Below are positions 1 through 8,993 of a stretch of 64,000 nt of DNA, one piece after another. The translations under genes and the position numbers were made by a program. The stretch is from Bacillus pumilus. GTDB taxonomy: Bacteria > Bacillota > Bacilli > Bacillales > Bacillaceae. Within the stretch, counting starts at the first letter, position 1. Each line of letters opens with the position of its first letter. The notes beneath the pieces are model-generated. The model was not told the DNA's origin and did no database searches. It saw only the letters and a program-made list of their open reading frames with translations. The stretch lies in the NCBI RefSeq assembly GCF_003431975.1, contig NZ_CP027116.1, positions 2,232,001 through 2,296,000 on the forward strand, given 5' to 3'.

Positions 1-284
1 TCCTGAAAAGACAATGTGCTGTTGAGCGCCGCCACTCGTTTTTCTCCGCGCATTTTCATTCGTTCGACTTGGTCCTCCATTAGCGATAAAAGCGGCGAAA
101 TAATCAGAACCAACCCATCTGTCATATAACCTGGAATTTGATAGCAAAGTGATTTCCCTCCACCAGTAGGAAGCATGGCAACCGTATCTTTTTGATGTAG
201 TACACTTCGAATAATGTCCTCTTGACCTGCTTTAAATGTGTCGTAGCCAAAGTATCGCATGAGCGTCTGATGAAGCTTATCCAT
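1..284 (-). CDS. recQ: ATP-dependent DNA helicase RecQ/RecS, N-terminal part (runs off the window)
   Basis: The first 94 or so residues of a RecQ-family superfamily 2 helicase are encoded; the rest lies beyond position 1. Visible landmarks are an N-terminal FGYDTFKAGQ segment (RecQ-type motif 0), the Walker A box LPTGGGKSLC near residues 39-48, and the motif Ia region with SPLLSLMEDQV. Such enzymes unwind DNA 3'-5' using ATP in recombination and replication-fork repair. The ATG overlaps the end of ypbB by 8 nt, so the two are translationally coupled, as in the recQ-ypbB pair of B. subtilis. Whether it corresponds to the short (RecS) or long RecQ paralogue cannot be seen here. Confidence 0.9.
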   Translation of the reverse strand, partial: MDKLHQTLMRYFGYDTFKAGQEDIIRSVLHQKDTVAMLPTGGGKSLCYQIPGYMTDGLVLIISPLLSLMEDQVERMKMRGEKRVAALNSTLSFQ

Positions 285-1332
285 TTGCTTTCACCATCCT
301 TGTCAGTGCTAATCGTATTTGAAAATAAGTAAATGGATGCTCGAGTGTTTCTTTAATTAGCTTCATTTTATTTGTTTGAAGTTCTCTCGCTACAGCATGG
401 ATCGACCGCTGCTCTTCCAAGCTTACATACGGATCTATTGAGAAGTTAGGCTCATGTATAGAAAGCTCCACAATGTGATCTTCGATCGTTGCCTTTTTTA
501 GTGAACGAATGTGAGCGATTTGATCAATATCAAACCCTTTTTGTACCAGCTCAAGTGTTTTGTGGGTAGAGGTTGTCAGCACACGTTTAAATTCAAGGTC
601 ACCTATGAGCTGCTGCAAAATCGGTGCCTCACCTTTTTGGGCAGATTGAATAAAATAGTGGAGTACATTCCAAAAAAGCACATACACATACCACACATCT
701 TCTTTCATCCATTCCGCCATTTGCTGATACGTCCGCCCGATTCGATCATTTGAGGTCAACGAATAAATAAAAAGCAGTGCCTCTTGATCGCTTAGACGCT
801 CAAGGAGTCTTTCTAGTTCTTGATGCAAGTCTTGTGAAAGTTTGTTCTTTTGTTGGTGCTGTTTTAAAAAGGATTTTGTCCAGCTTTGAACCGAGACATC
901 TCTTTGGATTGGAACGTAATGAGTCGATCCAGCCATATAATGAGAAAGCACTTGTACAAGTAAAGAGAGCCGCATCCATAGCATTTTTGCTTTGTCATGA
1001 AATTTCGCACCATGAAAATATGCAGGCATCGGTTTTTCAGTAAAATGCTGGTTTAGCATATGCTGCCCTGTATCTGTGATGATGAATGTCTCATCCGTTT
1101 TTCTTCTAATGTAGTGCTTGTCTTCAAGCTTTAAAGCAGAACGATTCATCTGCTCCCTCGTAAACCCTGGGTAACAGCCGAAGTATGTGGAAAGCTCAAA
1201 TAAACTGGCATCCTGTATGGTTTGTGATGATTTTTTTCCTTTAAAAAGATGGTAGACAGCACTAATGGAGCGTTCGCCGTTCAATTTATATACGCTGTCC
1301 ATAAACATGACATCCAAGTAATGAAGAGTCAT
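277..1332 (-). CDS. ypbB: YpbB family helix-turn-helix protein
   Basis: A 351-residue protein of unknown biochemical role, matching Bacillus YpbB by size and by position directly upstream of recQ. The final third (about residues 255-345) is all-helical and contains the DHIVELSIHEPNF segment, which is typical of the helix-turn-helix domain assigned to this family. The N-terminal two thirds has no catalytic motif that I recognise. It starts with ATG and overlaps recQ by 8 nt at its 3' end. Because of the coupling to recQ, a role in DNA metabolism is inferred, not shown. Confidence 0.85.
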   Translation of the reverse strand: MTLHYLDVMFMDSVYKLNGERSISAVYHLFKGKKSSQTIQDASLFELSTYFGCYPGFTREQMNRSALKLEDKHYIRRKTDETFIITDTGQHMLNQHFTEKPMPAYFHGAKFHDKAKMLWMRLSLLVQVLSHYMAGSTHYVPIQRDVSVQSWTKSFLKQHQQKNKLSQDLHQELERLLERLSDQEALLFIYSLTSNDRIGRTYQQMAEWMKEDVWYVYVLFWNVLHYFIQSAQKGEAPILQQLIGDLEFKRVLTTSTHKTLELVQKGFDIDQIAHIRSLKKATIEDHIVELSIHEPNFSIDPYVSLEEQRSIHAVARELQTNKMKLIKETLEHPFTYFQIRLALTRMVKANG

Positions 1333-1482
1333 TCATCAAAGCACCTGTCTTCCTGACAAAATTCGAATATTTTCTCCCTTTATTTTAACAGATTTCATAC
1401 GAGAAGAAATGTTTAAACTTAATTTATGGGGGAAAGTTATGAACAAACCCTTATGTGATAAGCATTCTCAATCACTTTACAG

Positions 1483-1511
1483 TTGAAATGTGAATTTAAA
1501 ATCATTACAAT
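1483..1511 (+). promoter_or_regulatory. Probable sigma-A promoter of fer
   Basis: TTGAAA at 1483-1488 and TACAAT at 1506-1511 are separated by 17 nt, about 90 nt upstream of the fer start. The rest of the 1333-1600 gap shows no other gene. Confidence 0.6.
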
Positions 1512-1558
1512 AAGGTTTGAGGAAATTGTTTTTTCATCGGTGAAACGAAAAAGGTTAA

Positions 1559-1849
<291 letters not shown>

Positions 1850-1852
1850 TAT

Positions 1853-1880
1853 AAAAGCCCCTTATGCAGGGGCTTTTTTT
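1853..1880 (+). terminator. Rho-independent terminator of fer
   Basis: AAAGCCCC/GGGGCTTT stem with a short TATGCA-type loop followed by seven T, immediately after the fer stop codon. Its T-run reaches the 3' end of the convergent ribU gene. Confidence 0.9.
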
Positions 1881-1883
1881 ATA

Positions 1884-2465
1884 TTAACTATTTTGAAGTC
1901 GACGTTTATTTTCAAACCATGGACGCATCTTCACAAAAATAAAGCTAAACACGATGGTAATGATGATTCCTTTAATAAGATTAAAAGGTAAGATCCCTGC
2001 TGTAATTGTCGTCTTAAGCACATGATCAGAAAGCTGTGGCGCATTTAAAAACCATGTGTACGCCGGAAGAAATAGAAAGTAATTTAAAAAACTCATCATT
2101 ACAGTCATAAGCAACGTACCCATGATCATAGACCATGCAATACCTTTAGCGGATTTAATTTTTTTGAAAATGAAAGCCACTGGTAAGATGAATAATACAC
2201 CTGCTGTAAAGTTCGCTACTTGATCAACAGGAACACCAGACATACTGCCATGAATGAGATAATGCAGGACATTTTTTAATGCCTCAACTGCAATCCCTGC
2301 ACCCGGCCCATAAATTAAAATCGCAATAATCGCTGGGATATCGCTGAAATCAATTTTCAAATATCCTGGAAGCCCAGGAAACGGGAAGTTCAATAACATT
2401 AACACAAATGAAATACTGCTAAGCATACTAATTACGACTAAGCGTTTGACTCTACTTTGATTCAA
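1884..2465 (-). CDS. ribU: Riboflavin transporter, S component (RibU/FmnP)
   Basis: A hydrophobic protein of 193 residues with about six membrane helices, matching the B. subtilis riboflavin uptake protein FmnP (YpaA; 190 aa), an ECF-type S component that binds riboflavin and works with the shared energising module EcfAA'T. Segments such as LNFPFPGLPGYLKIDFSDIPAI and NFTAGVLFILP are family hallmarks. The TTG at 2465 is chosen because AAAGGAGAG lies just upstream and the length fits; a longer frame reaching 2525 would run into the leader terminator. An FMN riboswitch precedes it, so expression should fall when FMN is plentiful. Confidence 0.93.
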   Translation of the reverse strand: MNQSRVKRLVVISMLSSISFVLMLLNFPFPGLPGYLKIDFSDIPAIIAILIYGPGAGIAVEALKNVLHYLIHGSMSGVPVDQVANFTAGVLFILPVAFIFKKIKSAKGIAWSMIMGTLLMTVMMSFLNYFLFLPAYTWFLNAPQLSDHVLKTTITAGILPFNLIKGIIITIVFSFIFVKMRPWFENKRRLQNS

Positions 2466-2523
2466 TATTCTCTCTCCTTTTCGATCAAATCTTTCGAAAA
2501 GAGGATTGTTCAATTTCAGCCAC

Positions 2524-2552
2524 AAAAAAACCGCTCATGAAAACAGGAGCGG
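2524..2552 (-). terminator. Riboswitch-controlled leader terminator of ribU
   Basis: Read on the minus strand, CCGCTC and GAGCGG form a hairpin followed by seven T. It lies between the FMN aptamer and the ribU ribosome-binding site, as expected for transcription-attenuation control. Confidence 0.85.
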
Positions 2553-2611
2553 GGAATTTGGGCTAGACAAATAAACGTGTGAAAAACCATATTTTCAACG
2601 TTTACGAACCT

Positions 2612-2736
2612 CCATCTTCTCCCATCCAGACTATACTGTCGGCTTCGGAATCACACCGAATCCTGCCAAAAAAGGCTCGCGGGCTTAGAGACTATGCTCA
2701 TCACCGCCGGTAGGGAATTACACCCTGCCCCGAAGA
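2612..2736 (-). promoter_or_regulatory. FMN riboswitch (RFN element) upstream of ribU
   Basis: The minus strand carries the conserved RFN blocks in order: CTTCGGGGCAGGGTG, a CCTACCGGCGGTGATG block, AGCCCGCGA, GATTCGGTGTGATTCC, and GCCGACAGTATAGTCTGG ending in GATGGGAGAAGATGG. The aptamer binds FMN and shifts the downstream leader into the terminator hairpin. Confidence 0.96.
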
Positions 2737-2760
2737 TTGATCATTATTCAATTCGACATC

Positions 2761-2789
2761 ATTATATATGATATATGAGCATTTGTACA
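2761..2789 (-). promoter_or_regulatory. Probable promoter of the ribU leader
   Basis: On the minus strand, TGTACA at 2789-2784 and a perfect TATAAT at 2766-2761 are spaced by 17 nt, about 25 nt before the first RFN base. Confidence 0.65.
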
Positions 2790-2957
2790 GATAAAAATCC
2801 TGAGCAATTTCATCAGTTTTAAGAGATCGTAAAAAACTTAAAAATTATAATGACAAATGCGCAAAAATTGGTTATCTTTTGTTTAAAGGTGTCCATTCTT
2901 AATCAAGACACCAAGAAATGTTCGTGTTTTCTTTTTCGCTTTACTGCTTTAATTTGA

Positions 2958-2987
2958 TTGACACAGCGAAAAGGAATATGGTAAATT
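2958..2987 (+). promoter_or_regulatory. Probable promoter of serA
   Basis: A perfect TTGACA at 2958-2963 is followed after 18 nt by TAAATT. It sits 42 nt upstream of the serA ATG. No other gene is seen between the ribU leader and serA. Confidence 0.5.
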
Positions 2988-3028
2988 ATCAGATATTTAT
3001 GACGTTTATTTTAGGAGGAAATCTTACG

Positions 3029-4603
3029 ATGTTTCGAGTATTAGTGTCAGATAAGATGAGCAATGATGGTCTATTACCACTTTTAGAATCAGATTTTGTT
3101 GAAATTGTCCAAAAGAATGTAACAGAAGCAGAAGATGAATTACACACATTTGATGCCTTACTTGTCAGAAGCGCTACAAAGGTGACCAAAGAGCTTTATG
3201 AAAAAATGACTTCACTAAAAATTGTCGGTCGTGCCGGTGTGGGCGTAGATAATATTGATATTGATGAAGCGACCAAGCATGGCGTCATTGTCATCAATGC
3301 ACCAAACGGTAATACAATTTCCACAGCTGAGCATACATTTGCCATGATTTCATCGCTCATGCGTCATATTCCACAAGCCAATATTTCTGTGAAATCAAAA
3401 GAATGGAACAGAGGCGCATATGTCGGTGCTGAGCTTTACGGAAAATCTCTAGGGATCGTTGGACTTGGCAGAATCGGAAGCGAAATTGCCCAGCGTGCAA
3501 GAGCATTTGGCATGACGGTCAACGTATTTGACCCATTTCTTACAAAGGAACGTGCAGAAAAAATTGGTGTCAATGCCAAATCACTTGATGAAGTACTCGA
3601 AGTATCGGATATTATCACTGTACATACCCCATTAACAAAAGAAACAAGAGGACTTCTCAATAAAGAAACAATTGCAAAAACAAAAAAAGGCGTTCGCCTA
3701 GTAAACTGCGCGCGTGGTGGCATTATTGACGAGGCTGACCTTCTTGAAGCACTTGAAAGCGGTCATGTTGCAGGAGCTGCACTCGATGTATTCGAGGTAG
3801 AGCCTCCTACTGATAATCCGCTTGTAGATCATCCTCATGTCATTGCAACTCCGCATCTTGGCGCTTCGACGAAAGAAGCACAATTAAATGTAGCGGCGCA
3901 AGTATCTGAAGAAGTACTTCAATTTGCAAAAGGACTTCCTGTCATGTCATCTATTAATCTACCAGCGATGACGAAAGACGAATTCAAAAAGATTCAGCCG
4001 TACCATCAGTTTGCAGGAAAACTCGGACGCCTTGTCTCTCAATCAATGAGAGAACCTGTAAAAGAAGTGAGCATCTCTTACGAAGGCTCTATTTCAAAAC
4101 TCGAAACATCTTTTATTACAAAAAGTCTCCTGTCAGGCTTTTTAAAAGAGCGTGTTGATTCGACTGTAAATGAAGTAAATGCTGGTATGGTAGCAAAAGA
4201 ACGCGGCATTAGCTTCAGTGAAAAAATTTCTTCAAGCGAATCTGGTTACGAAAACAGCATTTCCATTGAAGTCAAAGGAGACCTTTCAACCTTTACTCTA
4301 AAAGCAACCTATATCCCGCATTTAGGAGAACGCGTTGTTTCCATTAATGGATTTAATATTGATTTTTATCCAGATGGACACCTTGTCTACATCCAGCATA
4401 CAGATGCTCCTGGTGTGATCGGAAAGGTTGGACAAATATTAGGCGACCATGATGTCAACATTGCGACGATGCAGGTAGGACGTAAAGAAAAAGGCGGCGA
4501 AGCCATCATGATGCTTTCATTCGACAAGCATCTTGAGGACGAAATAGTGAAAGAATTAACTGAAGTACAAGATATTCTTTCTGTCCGCTTGATCGACCTA
4601 TAA
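3029..4603 (+). CDS. serA: D-3-phosphoglycerate dehydrogenase
   Basis: SerA (524 residues) makes 3-phosphohydroxypyruvate from 3-phosphoglycerate with NAD, the first step of serine synthesis. The N-terminal substrate-binding and Rossmann domains (about 1-310) show the dinucleotide motif GLGRIGSEIAQRA, NCARGGIIDE and the catalytic HLGAST histidine. An intervening domain follows, and the last 75 residues form an ACT regulatory domain (HTDAPGVIGKVGQILGDH), typical of serine-sensitive long enzymes. The start at 3029 follows TTAGGAGGAAA; an earlier in-frame ATG at 2918 lies upstream of the promoter. Confidence 0.96.
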   Translation: MFRVLVSDKMSNDGLLPLLESDFVEIVQKNVTEAEDELHTFDALLVRSATKVTKELYEKMTSLKIVGRAGVGVDNIDIDEATKHGVIVINAPNGNTISTAEHTFAMISSLMRHIPQANISVKSKEWNRGAYVGAELYGKSLGIVGLGRIGSEIAQRARAFGMTVNVFDPFLTKERAEKIGVNAKSLDEVLEVSDIITVHTPLTKETRGLLNKETIAKTKKGVRLVNCARGGIIDEADLLEALESGHVAGAALDVFEVEPPTDNPLVDHPHVIATPHLGASTKEAQLNVAAQVSEEVLQFAKGLPVMSSINLPAMTKDEFKKIQPYHQFAGKLGRLVSQSMREPVKEVSISYEGSISKLETSFITKSLLSGFLKERVDSTVNEVNAGMVAKERGISFSEKISSSESGYENSISIEVKGDLSTFTLKATYIPHLGERVVSINGFNIDFYPDGHLVYIQHTDAPGVIGKVGQILGDHDVNIATMQVGRKEKGGEAIMMLSFDKHLEDEIVKELTEVQDILSVRLIDL

Positions 4604-4611
4604 AAATAAGG

Positions 4612-4641
4612 ATAAACCTCATGCAAATGCATGAGGTTTAT
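4612..4641. terminator. Bidirectional terminator between serA and the M23 peptidase gene
   Basis: A nearly perfect inverted repeat (ATAAACCTCATGC and its complement) lies between two convergent genes, with A/T-rich tails on both sides. Confidence 0.85.
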
Positions 4642-5282
4642 TTTGTTGAAATCATTAAATGGTCTCCCGTTCGAATGAGATGAGTCGTAAGCTTATTGAT
4701 TTTTTTCAATTGTTCCACAGTCATCTCATGTGTTTTAGCAATCGACCAAAGGGTATCTCCTTGTTTAATGAGATATGTATTTTTTTCATGTCCGTTTACA
4801 TGAAGAGCCGGCTCTTGGAAACGATCCATCGCAATGATTGTGAGCGGATCTACCGCATCTTCTTTGCTGACTGACCAATTACCCTTGTGCACCTCAAAAT
4901 GCAAATGAGTGCCTCTAGAAGCCCCTGTGTTGCCGATAATGCCAATCGGCTGGCCTGCTTCTACATGGTCATTCTCTTTAACAAAACGCTCGTGTAAATG
5001 AGCATAGACCGTTTCATATCCATTTGGATGCTGTATAAACACAGCTTCTCCATATGTAGCGGATACATACGAACGTGTGACCACACCTTCACTTGCTGCA
5101 AATATGGATTCTCCTTCTGGCGCAGCTATGTCTAATCCTTTGTGCGAGCCACCTCTTGTCCCGAACAAATCCGTGACTTCTCCTTTCACTGGCTCCACCC
5201 ATTCGCTTGTTTCCTGTGCATGAACAAAAGGCACAAAAATCCACAGCAAACAGCTGGCACATACGAAGCAATACCTTTTCAT
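4638..5282 (-). CDS. Secreted M23 peptidase with C-terminal LysM domain
   Basis: A 214-residue exported cell-wall hydrolase. Residues 1-22 form a signal peptide ending VHA. Residues 30-150 are a peptidase M23 (lysostaphin-like) domain with the zinc ligands H47 and D51 in SHKGLDIAAP, H95 in YAHLHE, and H126/H128 in GTHLHFEV. Residues 168-212 are a LysM peptidoglycan-binding module (YLIKQGDTLWSIAK). Activity is inferred as a peptide cross-link endopeptidase. As I recall it, B. subtilis has the dehydroquinase gene aroC between serA and rsiX, so this gene is a lineage difference. The ATG follows AGGGAG. Confidence 0.88.
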   Translation of the reverse strand: MKRYCFVCASCLLWIFVPFVHAQETSEWVEPVKGEVTDLFGTRGGSHKGLDIAAPEGESIFAASEGVVTRSYVSATYGEAVFIQHPNGYETVYAHLHERFVKENDHVEAGQPIGIIGNTGASRGTHLHFEVHKGNWSVSKEDAVDPLTIIAMDRFQEPALHVNGHEKNTYLIKQGDTLWSIAKTHEMTVEQLKKINKLTTHLIRTGDHLMISTK

Positions 5283-5354
5283 CAGTGACTCCCTTCTTTG
5301 AGGTTCTTTTTATGACAGCTTAGTATACAGCAAGGAAGCCACTTTCTATACATC

Positions 5355-5381
5355 AAAAAAGAACGCAATTTCTTGCGTCCT
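5355..5381 (-). terminator. Terminator of sigX-rsiX
   Basis: On the minus strand, GGACGCAAG and its partner TTGCGTTC form a hairpin followed by six T, directly behind the rsiX stop codon. Confidence 0.8.
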
Positions 5382-6491
5382 TTAACGATCTTTTATGACA
5401 ACTGGATTCGGCAAAGCTGGTACCTCTATCGGTTCTTCTAATTCATATGGACCAACTTGATCTGTTCCCGCCTGTTGAATGGTGACCTCTGTAAAACCAA
5501 AATCTTTCGCTGAGAGCAGCAGACCTTCAATGAGTAGAATATGATCATTTGAGTCCGATAATTGCGCTGATGCTCCAAACGTAATAGTCACATGTTTTCC
5601 TTTAGACGTCACTGCTTTAATCGGTTCGTCTTTAATTAATGGATCAAGTCCAGCATCGCTTGTGCGCTTCATGGCCTCTACCGCATCTTCATACGATGAA
5701 TAATGCGTTTTTGACGGCACCAAAAAAGTTCCGCTTTTGTTGTCTAATACATAATAAGCGCGCTTTGTTTGTTTCTCAATCGACATCGTACCAATGCGTC
5801 CATTTGCTCCTAATTGAAGGTGGGAGCCTTTGGCTGTCTTGACTTGTACCTGCTCATACTTACTCCATTTTAGCGTTTCTTTCACCATATCTTTAAACCG
5901 GTTAGCTTCTTTTAACGTATCAAGGGACAAATCATTTTTTAACTGAAAGATGAGTGTATCCCCTTTTTCTCGAAGATCTACCATATCAATATAAGATTGA
6001 AGAGGCTTTGTCATTTCAGGCAGCTGCACCTGCTCATATGTGTTCATCATTTCCTGCAAGTGATCATGCTCATCCTCTTTTTCAATGCTAATTGGCACCA
6101 CCTGAGAGGTCGATTCATCTATGTATGCAATCGTCATATACTTTTGCTGCTGCTTACGAGAAACAACGTGTGAGGGTCCATCAGTCTGTTTGACCGCCTC
6201 TAATGTGGCGTTCACCTGACTTTTGTCAGCTCTTGATTCCATTTTCATTTGCTGATGATAATCTTGAGCAGCCGGCTGAAATAAATGAGGAGAAATCAAA
6301 AACGCCATAAATAATACGACAACGGTTGCGACTGCTGGACCGATCCATTTGACACTTTTCTTTTTCTTCCCGCTCGCCATCAGCATCTGCTGGTAGATCT
6401 GCTTAGAGGAACGGTTGTCCTCCACCTTTGGAAGCTGACTTAGTAACACCTTGATTCGTTCTTCGCTCCAATCGGACCTGTTCGTTTTCAT
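5382..6491 (-). CDS. rsiX: Anti-sigma-X factor RsiX
   Basis: This 369-residue membrane protein holds sigma-X inactive at the membrane. Residues 1-45 are a short cytoplasmic anti-sigma region (RSDWSEERIKVLLSQLPKVED), 48-66 a single membrane helix (WIGPAVATVVVLFMAFLI), and the remaining 300 residues an extracytoplasmic part rich in charged residues. Size and layout match B. subtilis RsiX. The gene starts inside the 3' end of sigX, overlapping by 89 nt, so the pair is cotranscribed and probably coupled in translation. Confidence 0.92.
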   Translation of the reverse strand: MKTNRSDWSEERIKVLLSQLPKVEDNRSSKQIYQQMLMASGKKKKSVKWIGPAVATVVVLFMAFLISPHLFQPAAQDYHQQMKMESRADKSQVNATLEAVKQTDGPSHVVSRKQQQKYMTIAYIDESTSQVVPISIEKEDEHDHLQEMMNTYEQVQLPEMTKPLQSYIDMVDLREKGDTLIFQLKNDLSLDTLKEANRFKDMVKETLKWSKYEQVQVKTAKGSHLQLGANGRIGTMSIEKQTKRAYYVLDNKSGTFLVPSKTHYSSYEDAVEAMKRTSDAGLDPLIKDEPIKAVTSKGKHVTITFGASAQLSDSNDHILLIEGLLLSAKDFGFTEVTIQQAGTDQVGPYELEEPIEVPALPNPVVIKDR

Positions 6492-7011
6492 TCACTAGCT
6501 CCTCCTTCAAAAGCTCCATATGTTTTCGGAGCACTTTCAGGCCTCGGTGCTGCGTTGTTTTGACTTTGCTTTCCGAGAACTTTAGCGCCTTTGCCGTCTC
6601 CATGATTGAGTAGCCCTGGATAAATCTTAAAATGATGACAGCTCGCTGATCAATCGTGCAATGATCAAGTGCAGCATAGATTTCTTTTATATTTTCATCC
6701 TGTACAGCCAGTTCGTCTGGGAGCAAGTCCGGATCCTTTACATCCTGCTTATCCCAATCAAACGTGCCGAGCACCCGCTGTCTAATCGTTTGCTGTTTGC
6801 GAAACCAATCAATCGCTACATGCCTTGCAATTGAAAACAGCCATGTTTTCTCGCTGCTTCTTCCTTCAAAAGTTTTATATGAGTGAAGTACCCGAATGTA
6901 AACCTCCTGAACGAGATCCTCTGCCTGATTTTTATCTTTAACCATATAAAATAAAAACTGGTACAAATCTTGATGGTACGAATCATATATTTTTTGAAAG
7001 GTTTCATGCAT
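6403..7011 (-). CDS. sigX: ECF RNA polymerase sigma factor SigX
   Basis: A 202-residue sigma-70-family ECF factor. Region 2 covers about 8-80 (FYMVKDKNQAEDLVQEVYIRVL, then EKTWLFSIARHVAIDWFRKQQ) and region 4 about 115-170 (FIQGYSIMETAKALKFSESKVKTTQHRGLK helix-turn-helix). In B. subtilis SigX directs cell-envelope functions such as D-alanylation and antimicrobial-peptide resistance. GGAGGGG precedes the ATG. An ECF promoter lies just upstream, so the gene is likely autoregulated. The 3' tail after residue 175 overlaps rsiX in another frame. Confidence 0.95.
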   Translation of the reverse strand: MHETFQKIYDSYHQDLYQFLFYMVKDKNQAEDLVQEVYIRVLHSYKTFEGRSSEKTWLFSIARHVAIDWFRKQQTIRQRVLGTFDWDKQDVKDPDLLPDELAVQDENIKEIYAALDHCTIDQRAVIILRFIQGYSIMETAKALKFSESKVKTTQHRGLKVLRKHMELLKEELVNENEQVRLERRTNQGVTKSASKGGGQPFL

Positions 7012-7038
7012 AGGAAACCCCTCCGTTCACTTATTTTT

Positions 7039-7065
7039 GTCGAGTGACTCTTAAAAAACGTTACA
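7039..7065 (-). promoter_or_regulatory. Autoregulatory ECF (sigma-X type) promoter of sigX
   Basis: Minus strand: TGTAAC (7065-7060), 17 nt, CGAC (7042-7039). This equals the sigma-X consensus as known in B. subtilis (tgtAAC-N17-CGaC) and lies about 28 nt before the sigX start codon. Confidence 0.88.
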
Positions 7066-7149
7066 TTACAACTTTATGACAAATATATTACAAGTTAGAC
7101 AATTTTGAAAGGGCTTTTTGTTTAACTTCTCCTTAAAAATTTGAAAATA

Positions 7150-7184
7150 AAAAACACTTCTTTTTCTTTCGAAAAGAAGTGTTT
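7150..7184 (-). terminator. Terminator of the res operon
   Basis: On the minus strand AAACACTTCTTTT pairs with AAAAGAAGTGTTTT around a CGAAAG-type loop and runs into TTTTTTATTTT, 28 nt after resE. Confidence 0.8.
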
Positions 7185-7211
7185 CTCATGTAACAAGATT
7201 GTTCGTCAAAA

Positions 7212-8993
7212 TTAGACGAGTTCCTGCTTTTTTCTAGGGATGTAAAAGGTGAAATGTGTGCCTGTACCCGCTTTACTATGTGCATGAATGGAGCCTTGAT
7301 GCGCCTCTACAATGTTCTTCACAATCGCAAGACCCAGTCCAGTACCAGAACGCCCTCTTGTTCTTGCCTTATCCGCTTTATAGAAGCGTTCGAAAATAAA
7401 TGGCAGATCCTCTTCTGGGATTCCGCTTCCCGAATCTTTTACATCCATTTTCAGCCCATTCTCCACCGATTGAACTGAGAAGTGAACCTCTCCGCCCTCA
7501 GGTGTATGACGAATGGCGTTATCAATGAGATTCGTAAACACCTGCTCAATCTTATCTGGATCTAGTACGAAGTGCGGTTCATCGACTTGAATGTCATATG
7601 TGAGGTCAACTTGCTTTTCTTTCGCAATACCGAGAAACTTGCGATAGATCTTCTCCGTCAGCTCTTCTGTATCTGTTGATTCAAGATTAAGTGTAATATG
7701 ACCCGCTTCCATTCTTGCTAGATCTAGAAGGTCATTCACAAGACGCCCCATTCGAAGTGATTCGTCGTAAATAATTTGCGCAATCTCTTTCTTTTCCTCT
7801 TCAGAGCCTGCAATATCATCTACAATCGCCTCACTATACCCTTGCAGCATGGCAATTGGTGTACGAAGTTCATGGCTGACATTGGCAATGAAGTCTTTTC
7901 TCAGCTTATCAAGTCTTCGTTCCTCGGTCATATCCCGTAGAACCGCAACGGCTCCCCTGACATCCTGCTGATTATAAAGCGGAGTCATAAGAAGAACCCA
8001 AGTACGTCCTTGCAGCGTGACTTCAATCATTTGCTCTTTTTCTGTGCTGACGGCGGTATGAAACAATTCTCGCGCTTCTGGCGGCAGTTCATCTCCGTCT
8101 TTGATCTTCATATTTTGCTCGTAATACCATGCCTGCAAAAATCGTTCTGCAGGAGGATTCGTCATGAGGATCGTTCCATCAATATTGATGGTAATAACTC
8201 CATCAGCCATACTGCTTAAAATGTTGGACAAATGTTCTTTTTCTTGATTTAAGGCTGTGATATGGAATTTAAGTTGCTTGCCCATTTGGTTAAAGGCGAT
8301 AGCCAGTTCTCCAATTTCGTCTTGCGTTAAAATAGGAATCTTTGTATCAAATTTTCCTTTCGCCAAATCCTGTGCTCCCTCTCTCATCTTTCTGAGAGGA
8401 TAGGTGACACGTGTTGATAAGAAGAAAGCGAATATAGTGGTCAGAACAATGGCAATTCCGGCTGCTAAGAAGATATAACGCGTCGTATGTTTCGTTGTTT
8501 GTTCTACAGCGAGTAGTGATTGAGACAGAAAGACCATGCCTTTTTTTCCGTTTGCCTCATATGGAACACCAACGACAATTCGTTCATCTTTCTGATTGCC
8601 TGCATTTGGTTCTGCACGTTTGCTAATTTTTTTACGTTCTTTTAGCGCTTGATTTAAATCCCTGTCGGCTTCAATTTGTTTCTTTGTAATCGCAGGAAGC
8701 TTCCCATCTTTTTCAGACGAATACCATTCTAGCCCGTCCTCTTGGACAATCGCAATACTCGTCAATTTGTCAGCAAGCTCTGATGTAATAGACCTTGCGA
8801 GCGATTGATCCTCATGGCTCTCTAAAATAACCGCTACTTTATTTGCCATTTGCGTTAGGTCAGACTTTGCTTCTTCGACATGATAATTCTCAATGAACTC
8901 TAAAAGAAGCACGGTTAAAATAGATAACACGATCAAAACGAGGAAAAGAATGGTTAACCATAGCTTTCCAACGACACTTTTCCACAGTTTCAT
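7212..8993 (-). CDS. resE: Sensor histidine kinase ResE
   Basis: The 593-residue sensor of the ResDE two-component system. Membrane helices at about 11-34 and 171-193 enclose an extracellular region of some 135 residues. A HAMP linker (194-247), a PAS domain (about 250-360), the phosphoacceptor H374 in the H-box [10 protein letters not shown], and an ATPase domain with the N box [16 protein letters not shown] and G boxes DSGSGIP and GTGLGLAI follow. In B. subtilis ResE responds to oxygen limitation and nitric oxide and phosphorylates ResD. Start overlaps the resD stop by 4 nt. Confidence 0.95.
   Translation of the reverse strand: MKLWKSVVGKLWLTILFLVLIVLSILTVLLLEFIENYHVEEAKSDLTQMANKVAVILESHEDQSLARSITSELADKLTSIAIVQEDGLEWYSSEKDGKLPAITKKQIEADRDLNQALKERKKISKRAEPNAGNQKDERIVVGVPYEANGKKGMVFLSQSLLAVEQTTKHTTRYIFLAAGIAIVLTTIFAFFLSTRVTYPLRKMREGAQDLAKGKFDTKIPILTQDEIGELAIAFNQMGKQLKFHITALNQEKEHLSNILSSMADGVITINIDGTILMTNPPAERFLQAWYYEQNMKIKDGDELPPEARELFHTAVSTEKEQMIEVTLQGRTWVLLMTPLYNQQDVRGAVAVLRDMTEERRLDKLRKDFIANVSHELRTPIAMLQGYSEAIVDDIAGSEEEKKEIAQIIYDESLRMGRLVNDLLDLARMEAGHITLNLESTDTEELTEKIYRKFLGIAKEKQVDLTYDIQVDEPHFVLDPDKIEQVFTNLIDNAIRHTPEGGEVHFSVQSVENGLKMDVKDSGSGIPEEDLPFIFERFYKADKARTRGRSGTGLGLAIVKNIVEAHQGSIHAHSKAGTGTHFTFYIPRKKQELV

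Noticed and set aside
2466..2525. Longer N terminus for ribU starting at ATG 2525
   Set aside because: It would run from within the riboswitch terminator through the ribosome-binding site; the TTG at 2465 gives family length.
6403..6491. Possible frameshift where sigX and rsiX overlap by 89 nt
   Set aside because: Both products have full family length and the same kind of overlap exists in B. subtilis.
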